The position numbers and the translations under genes are program-made. Below, one piece after another: positions 7,096 through 11,356 of a DNA stretch of 11,356 nucleotides (the stretch's first letter is position 1; each line of letters opens with the position of its first letter). The notes beneath the pieces were generated by a model that worked only from the letters and a program-made list of their open reading frames with translations, searched no databases and was not told the origin of the DNA. Source of the stretch: CBDUSL01 sp965370265 (GTDB taxonomy: Bacteria > Patescibacteriota > Patescibacteriia > JAXHNJ01); assembly GCA_965370265.1 (NCBI GenBank), contig CBDUSL010000022.1, positions 1-11,356 of the forward strand. The letters run 5' to 3'.

Positions 7096-8595
7096 CTATT
7101 TTCTTACTTTTTTCGTTACGTGAAAACCTAAATATTTACCTAACATTAAGCGCGTCTGGGCTTCAGTAGCCGGAATACTGCCAAAAACAATCATACTAAT
7201 CGGAAATAATATCCACTGCAAAAACATTAAAAGATACCTTAAAGGTGACTTTTTTTTTGGTTTAGGCGGCAGGATGACTAGGCTTAATATAGCCGAAACA
7301 AATAGACCAAACATAGCCGCGGTCATCAGAAATTGTAAAATTTCCGGGGCTTTTTGGGCAATTGTTGAATGCATTTCCGCCCTTTCAAAATAATTTATTA
7401 CCCACATCGGAAGACGGCCTAAAATAAAAATTAGGATAGGAGCAGTCGCCCAAGAGTAAACCCCTTCAAGCTGATTCCAGGTATATTTAATTTTTTTGCT
7501 TAACTTAATCTTTTTATTGCCGATAAAATTCCAGACCATAAAAGGAAAGTTTTCCACTCCATAAGCCCATCTTCTCTGTTGTTTATAAAGATTTTTCATG
7601 CTTTCCCAAAAATTCTCTCCCAATACGGTATCCATAGAAATAGGAATATACATTGGAGTAACCTGATAATTACCGTCATAATGGATAAACCCCTGGACAA
7701 ATATTCTGGAATCTTCAGTAACGATATCAGACTGCCAAAAATCAACGTCCACTAAGGCCTTAAAGCTCATACTATGGGAGGAAAAAGTAAAAAGGCGGTC
7801 AGGGCGAATTGTTTCGCTTAAAAGCCAAAAAGTAGTTGAATTAGAGGCGACCCTCGTAATCGCCGGTGAATCCCAAATATTATTGTTGAACAAGGGTATT
7901 GGCTGATAGCTTTTTTTTGTCGGATCCGGAACAGTTAAATATTTATGGGTAAGATATGAAAAATACTCTGAATGAACACAAGTATCAACATCGAAAGAAG
8001 AAACAATAATATCTTCATATCTGATTTTTAATTCATCAATTTTATTTTTTACTTTACGGCCGGCGTAGGCAATATTAGAGCCTTTGCCCGGCAATTCACC
8101 CGGTACTCCTTTTGGATGAATAGTAATCATAAATTCAAAGAAATTATGGCCGAACTTTTTTCTAATCAAATCCGCTTTTTTTAAGGCTTCATCTCCCTCT
8201 GCTTGTTCAAGAGCCAAAACAATGAAAACTTTATCAAGCGGAAAAGTTATTTTGGTTAAGTAGCTAAAAGTGGTCTCCAAAACTTTTAAATCATCCTGGT
8301 AAGTAGGAATTACCACTAAGTGTAATATTTTTTGCCAACCTTCTATTTCTTCACACTTTTCAAACCAATTAATTTTAATCGCTTTTCTAAAACGGCGATA
8401 GGCAATCATCAGATAGACAAAAATATAAACAACTCTAAAAAGCCAGAATAGATCAAAAAGAATAATAAAATAGATCACCCAAAGAGGGTTGGTAAAAGAT
8501 AATATAATAGCCAGAAAAAAAGTGGACCAAACTAAAAAACCGGGAATTATCTCTAAAATCCTGTATTTTTTATGGTCTGAAATATGAAACATCAT
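7096..8595 (-). CDS. Membrane glycosyltransferase, family 2 (processive-type motifs)
   Basis: This 499-residue GT-A-fold glycosyltransferase is anchored in the cytoplasmic membrane. Two N-terminal membrane segments (about 17-33 and 37-66) precede the catalytic domain. That domain has VVIPTYQDD (94-102), GKGSNIAYAGR (170-180), the metal/sugar-nucleotide motif FDVDT (201-205), TED (293-295, probable catalytic Asp/Glu context) and QQRRW (339-343), the Q/RxxRW motif of processive synthases. Further membrane segments lie near 384-400, 420-442 and 455-475. It probably transfers a nucleotide-activated sugar to a lipid or growing polysaccharide at the membrane. The sugar and product cannot be read from sequence. 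Its ATG abuts the deoA stop with zero spacing, so it is likely the third gene of the RuBisCO operon. A run of nine A in the mRNA (7250-7258) lies in the codons for KPKKKS. Confidence 0.88.
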   Translation of the reverse strand: MMFHISDHKKYRILEIIPGFLVWSTFFLAIILSFTNPLWVIYFIILFDLFWLFRVVYIFVYLMIAYRRFRKAIKINWFEKCEEIEGWQKILHLVVIPTYQDDLKVLETTFSYLTKITFPLDKVFIVLALEQAEGDEALKKADLIRKKFGHNFFEFMITIHPKGVPGELPGKGSNIAYAGRKVKNKIDELKIRYEDIIVSSFDVDTCVHSEYFSYLTHKYLTVPDPTKKSYQPIPLFNNNIWDSPAITRVASNSTTFWLLSETIRPDRLFTFSSHSMSFKALVDVDFWQSDIVTEDSRIFVQGFIHYDGNYQVTPMYIPISMDTVLGENFWESMKNLYKQQRRWAYGVENFPFMVWNFIGNKKIKLSKKIKYTWNQLEGVYSWATAPILIFILGRLPMWVINYFERAEMHSTIAQKAPEILQFLMTAAMFGLFVSAILSLVILPPKPKKKSPLRYLLMFLQWILFPISMIVFGSIPATEAQTRLMLGKYLGFHVTKKVRK

Positions 8596-10092
8596 CTAAC
8601 GAATTATAAAGATTCTTACCCGGGAAAGAGCTTTTTTGCCTAAAATTATCCTTTCTTTATTGCGCCCAAATATAGTTAAAAGTTTATCGCCTTTTTTTAC
8701 TTTGTGTCCCAGTCTTTGGTGAAGCCTGATACCGGCTAATTTATCGTATGGCGCCCCAAGACTGCGGGCTACCTCATCAATAGCTCGATTATCCACGGCT
8801 ATAATCTTACCGGCTTTGCTTGCGTAAAGACGGGCTCTCGAGGCGCCAACCACAATTTCCTCCGAATCAATATCACCATTTCCGCCTTGGGCATTAATTA
8901 TTTGCCTCATTTTTTCCCAAGCTCGTCTGGTTCGAAGAGCGTTAGTGGCAAGTGCCAAGCCCTTTCCTTTTTTCGCCCGGCCGCATAATTCCAGAAGAAC
9001 ACCGGATAAATAAAGAGATTTCTTTTCCAGGTCATGGGAACGCCTGGATTTTTGCTGTAATACGCGCAGAACATCACGAGCTTCAAGAGCCGGACCAATC
9101 CCCCGCCCAACAGGTTCCAAAGTTTTTAAAATGGTGACCGTGGTTTTTATGTTAAATTTTTTGCTAAGCCACATAAACTTTTTGGATACTTTCTTGGCCG
9201 TTCGCATATCTTTTATTTTTGCCGTTGGTCCGATTGGAATATCAATCAAAAGATATTGAATACCCATCGCCACTTTTTTGGCCATTATTGAAACAATCAT
9301 TTTTGAAAGTGGTTCAAGAGAAAGTTTTCTGGTTAATTTCACAATTATATCGTCTGCCGGAGCAATATTGGTCGCCCCGCCCCAGATAAGACAAGCCTTA
9401 TTTTTATTAACCATTTTTATTACATCTTTTAAACTAAATTTAACCGGCGCCAATACTTCCATTGTGTCAGCCGTACCAGCGGGAGAAGTAATCGCTCTGG
9501 AAGAAGTTTTGGGGATATAAAGGCCTAGAGAAGCAATAATAGGAACAACTATCATGGTTGTCCGATTTCCCGGGATGCCGCCGATACAGTGCTTATCAAC
9601 CACTTTTTTACCGGGAAATGAAATTTTCTTACCCGTGTCCACCATTGCTTTGGTAAGATTATAAAGCTCGTTATTGTCCATTTCTTTGGCAAAACTAGTT
9701 GCAATAAAAAAGGCCATTTCGGAATCCGAAATGTGACCTCTTAGAACATCACGAATTATCGAATAAATTTCATGATAACTTAAAGTTTGGCCTTTTAGTT
9801 TTTTATTAATCGCTTTAATTGAGGTTGGCCGGTCAAAAAGGTTAAAGTAAACGATATCTCCGGACCGAATTTTTGTTTTTTGGACAGTTTCTCGAAATAA
9901 ACCCATTTCGCCTTTTTTCACTTTAGTTTTTGTGGTATCGACATTAACGACTGTTTTGTTCATTTTCCAATCAATTTCTATTCGATCCCCCGGCCTAATC
10001 CCAAAATTATTGGCGTCTAGTTCATTAAAAACCACGATAGGATTATCACCTGACGAAAAATCTAATTTTTTTGCTTTTAAAAAAAAGGCCAT
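8596..10092 (-). CDS. deoA: AMP phosphorylase (archaeal-type thymidine phosphorylase family)
   Basis: This 498-residue enzyme is expected to convert a nucleoside 5'-monophosphate (AMP, and possibly CMP or UMP) and phosphate to free base and ribose-1,5-bisphosphate. The first 85 or so residues form the extra N-terminal barrel-like domain typical of archaeal AMP phosphorylases and absent from classical bacterial DeoA. The core shows KHCIGGIPGNRTT (167-179), SSRAITSPAGTADT (197-210), IWGGATNIAPADDI (236-249), DIPIGPTAKI (284-293) and EPVGRGIGPALEARD (326-340). The C-terminal domain has AGKIIAVDN (427-435) and GAPYDKLAGIRLH (446-458). The family Ser in 'KHSIGG' is Cys here (Cys169). The ATG directly abuts the RuBisCO stop, fitting the AMP salvage route in which RuBisCO acts two steps later. 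The stop is TAG, directly followed by the glycosyltransferase start. Confidence 0.94.
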   Translation of the reverse strand: MAFFLKAKKLDFSSGDNPIVVFNELDANNFGIRPGDRIEIDWKMNKTVVNVDTTKTKVKKGEMGLFRETVQKTKIRSGDIVYFNLFDRPTSIKAINKKLKGQTLSYHEIYSIIRDVLRGHISDSEMAFFIATSFAKEMDNNELYNLTKAMVDTGKKISFPGKKVVDKHCIGGIPGNRTTMIVVPIIASLGLYIPKTSSRAITSPAGTADTMEVLAPVKFSLKDVIKMVNKNKACLIWGGATNIAPADDIIVKLTRKLSLEPLSKMIVSIMAKKVAMGIQYLLIDIPIGPTAKIKDMRTAKKVSKKFMWLSKKFNIKTTVTILKTLEPVGRGIGPALEARDVLRVLQQKSRRSHDLEKKSLYLSGVLLELCGRAKKGKGLALATNALRTRRAWEKMRQIINAQGGNGDIDSEEIVVGASRARLYASKAGKIIAVDNRAIDEVARSLGAPYDKLAGIRLHQRLGHKVKKGDKLLTIFGRNKERIILGKKALSRVRIFIIR

Positions 10093-11322
10093 TTATTTAA
10101 AATAAGACAAAGCTTTTTTTAAAGAGGGATGATTTTTTGCGTATGTAGTAATTTTTTCTTTATCTAAAACGCTTCTAACCGCTTCAACAGCCGCTTTTGT
10201 TCCTTCGCCTGAACCATCAGGGTGTCCATGTACTCCCCCGCCGAAATTGACAATGATATCATTTCCCAGCAATTTAATTAACCTTGGAACAAGACCTGGG
10301 TGTAATCCGCCTGAAGCCACCGGCATTACTTTTTTTAAACCTCCAAATTTACTGACTAAAAACTTATTGGTTAACAAAACATCTTTTTCCAGGCCTTCCA
10401 TTTTTCCAACTACCGTACCGGTATGAAGTTCGTCAATACCGGCAAGTCTGGCTAATTTTGCCAAAACATAATATGACAAGCCATGGTGAGCGGGCCTGGT
10501 AAAAGCGGAGTGCATCGCTCTATGGCCGTGAATGATCAAGCCTAAATCAGCTTTTCTTAAAGTTTGTACTCCGGAAAAGCCTACGGTAACAATATCAACC
10601 ATAACACACCTACCGCCCTTGGCTTTAACAAACTTTGCCCGTTTGATCATTTCTCCAGTCTCCGCGGTAACATTAAAAGCCACCAATTTTCTGGTCTTTG
10701 ATTTTTTTTCAATCTCTTTTACTTTTTTAAGGGTTCTAACAACTCTTTCTTTAAAAGGGTTAAATTTCTGATTGGTAAGATTTTCATCATCTTTAACCAA
10801 ATCTGCTCCATTTTTAAAAACCTGAAAGGAAACTTCGGCGTGTTTGGCCGCCGATAGACCCATTTTAGGTTTAATAATCACCCCAATCAAAGGCCGCTTT
10901 TTTACTCCGGTAATTCTTCTAATCCCTTCAATACCAAACTTTGGGCCGGGGAAACTTTTTATATAATCATCGGGAAATTTAAGATCAATAAGCTTTAATT
11001 TTGTTATTTCTTTAAGAGAATAAATATTGCCGGCTACGGAAGAAAGTAACTGGGGAATATTATTCCCCTCAAATAAAGCTAAAGGATAAGCCACCTTTAC
11101 CCGGTTATATTTAAACGAAATCTCATAAACTCTGGCCGCCAATTTTTCGAATTTTTTTTTGTCCATTGTCCCTACTTTTGTCCAGGTGCCAATTGATGAT
11201 TCTGAAGCCAGGGCGGCGGCCGCTTGTTTTTCGGATAAAGTTGATTCAATATAAAAATCAGCCAAAATATATTTATTTTGCGAGTAATTTTTACTTAATT
11301 TTATGTAATCTAAATTATACAT
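10093..11322 (-). CDS. rbcL: Form III ribulose-1,5-bisphosphate carboxylase/oxygenase large subunit
   Basis: This 409-residue RuBisCO carboxylates RuBP to two 3-phosphoglycerates. Active-site elements are all visible: ESSIGTWT (41-48, equivalent of spinach Glu60), AGN (97-99, equivalent of Asn123), KPK (151-153), KDDEN (177-181; carbamylated Lys177 with Asp179 and Glu180 for Mg), HGHRAMH (265-271), HTGTVVGKMEG (300-310; loop-6 Lys307), SGGLHPG (337-343) and GGGVHGHPDG (361-370). KDDENLT and overall similarity to archaeal enzymes indicate form III. Nothing suggests forms I, II or II/III, and no small subunit or phosphoribulokinase is present. It is shorter than the roughly 440-residue archaeal enzymes, partly between loop 6 and the SGG loop. 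It is the first visible gene of the operon with AMP phosphorylase. The subtype within CPR form III cannot be assigned by eye. Confidence 0.96.
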   Translation of the reverse strand: MYNLDYIKLSKNYSQNKYILADFYIESTLSEKQAAAALASESSIGTWTKVGTMDKKKFEKLAARVYEISFKYNRVKVAYPLALFEGNNIPQLLSSVAGNIYSLKEITKLKLIDLKFPDDYIKSFPGPKFGIEGIRRITGVKKRPLIGVIIKPKMGLSAAKHAEVSFQVFKNGADLVKDDENLTNQKFNPFKERVVRTLKKVKEIEKKSKTRKLVAFNVTAETGEMIKRAKFVKAKGGRCVMVDIVTVGFSGVQTLRKADLGLIIHGHRAMHSAFTRPAHHGLSYYVLAKLARLAGIDELHTGTVVGKMEGLEKDVLLTNKFLVSKFGGLKKVMPVASGGLHPGLVPRLIKLLGNDIIVNFGGGVHGHPDGSGEGTKAAVEAVRSVLDKEKITTYAKNHPSLKKALSYFK

Positions 11323-11340
11323 TCTATTTTAATAAACAAG
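11323..11340 (-). promoter_or_regulatory. Possible -10 element just upstream of the RuBisCO start
   Basis: Read on the - strand, the leader has TTGTTTATTAAAATAGA directly before the ATG. TATTAA (11334-11329) lies six bases before the start codon, the same spacing as the AMMECR1 promoter. TAAAAT (11331-11326) is a better hexamer but lies only three bases before the ATG. The window ends 34 bases upstream, so a -35 or a preceding gene cannot be judged. This is weak. Confidence 0.25.
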
Positions 11341-11356
11341 CGTATTTTTTCTTTAC

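Noticed and set aside
8952..9520. Open frames on the + strand inside the AMP phosphorylase gene
   Set aside because: They lie antisense to a strongly conserved gene, match no family I recognise, and have no upstream signals.
8596..10092. Classical bacterial thymidine phosphorylase
   Set aside because: The extra N-terminal domain, the KHxIGGIPGNRTT core and the RuBisCO neighbour point to the archaeal-type AMP phosphorylase subfamily.
10532..10771. Open frame on the + strand inside the RuBisCO gene
   Set aside because: It is antisense to invariant RuBisCO coding sequence and its composition mirrors that gene.
10093..11322. Autotrophic Calvin-cycle CO2 fixation
   Set aside because: The enzyme is form III, has no small subunit or phosphoribulokinase beside it, and is coupled to AMP phosphorylase. 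Nucleotide salvage is the better reading.
1..11356. UGA recoded to glycine, as in some CPR lineages
   Set aside because: No TGA stop is used in the window (only TAA and TAG), which drew attention. However, all genes are full length under the standard code and no frame needs TGA read-through. Eleven stops in AT-rich DNA are too few to conclude anything.

Overview
The window is AT-rich, almost entirely coding, and reads under the standard genetic code. The gene content suggests a Candidate Phyla Radiation (Patescibacteria) bacterium. The evidence is a form III RuBisCO next to an archaeal-type AMP phosphorylase, a CofE-like protein, a surface protein with tandem repeats, a degenerate PriA, and very tight gene packing. 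Phylum or class cannot be fixed from these bases. No rRNA, tRNA, CRISPR array or insertion sequence is visible, and no non-coding stretch exceeds about 70 bases.

Left part, + strand (1-3147): the 3' end of a repeat-containing, probably surface-exposed protein; a LigB/MEMO-like class III dioxygenase-fold protein; a CofE-like glutamyl-ligase family protein; and a polytopic membrane protein that may resemble an ECF-transporter S component. A short hairpin with a T tract closes this run.

Middle, + strand (3200-7094): a probable extended -10 promoter, then AMMECR1, a PriA homologue with eroded helicase motifs, a second well-formed promoter, def and fmt. The last two are the usual pair for formyl-methionine handling in translation. 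The LigB-like and AMMECR1 proteins look like the two halves of 'AmmeMemoRadiSam system protein A', which is one fused protein in many bacteria. Here the halves are split and separated by two genes and a terminator-like hairpin.

Right part, - strand (11322 down to 7096): RuBisCO, AMP phosphorylase and a membrane glycosyltransferase, joined with zero-base junctions and therefore probably one operon. The first two enzymes belong to the AMP/nucleoside salvage route: AMP to adenine plus ribose-1,5-bisphosphate, isomerised to RuBP, then carboxylated to two 3-phosphoglycerates. The ribose-1,5-bisphosphate isomerase is not in the window. The operon converges on fmt with one base between the two stop codons.

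None of the ten visible starts has a recognisable Shine-Dalgarno sequence. At least one promoter is placed so that transcription would begin at or very near the start codon, so leaderless or SD-independent initiation is plausible. The best leads are the split AmmeMemoRadiSam-A locus with its CofE-like and membrane-protein insert, the helicase-dead PriA, and the RuBisCO/AMP phosphorylase/glycosyltransferase operon.
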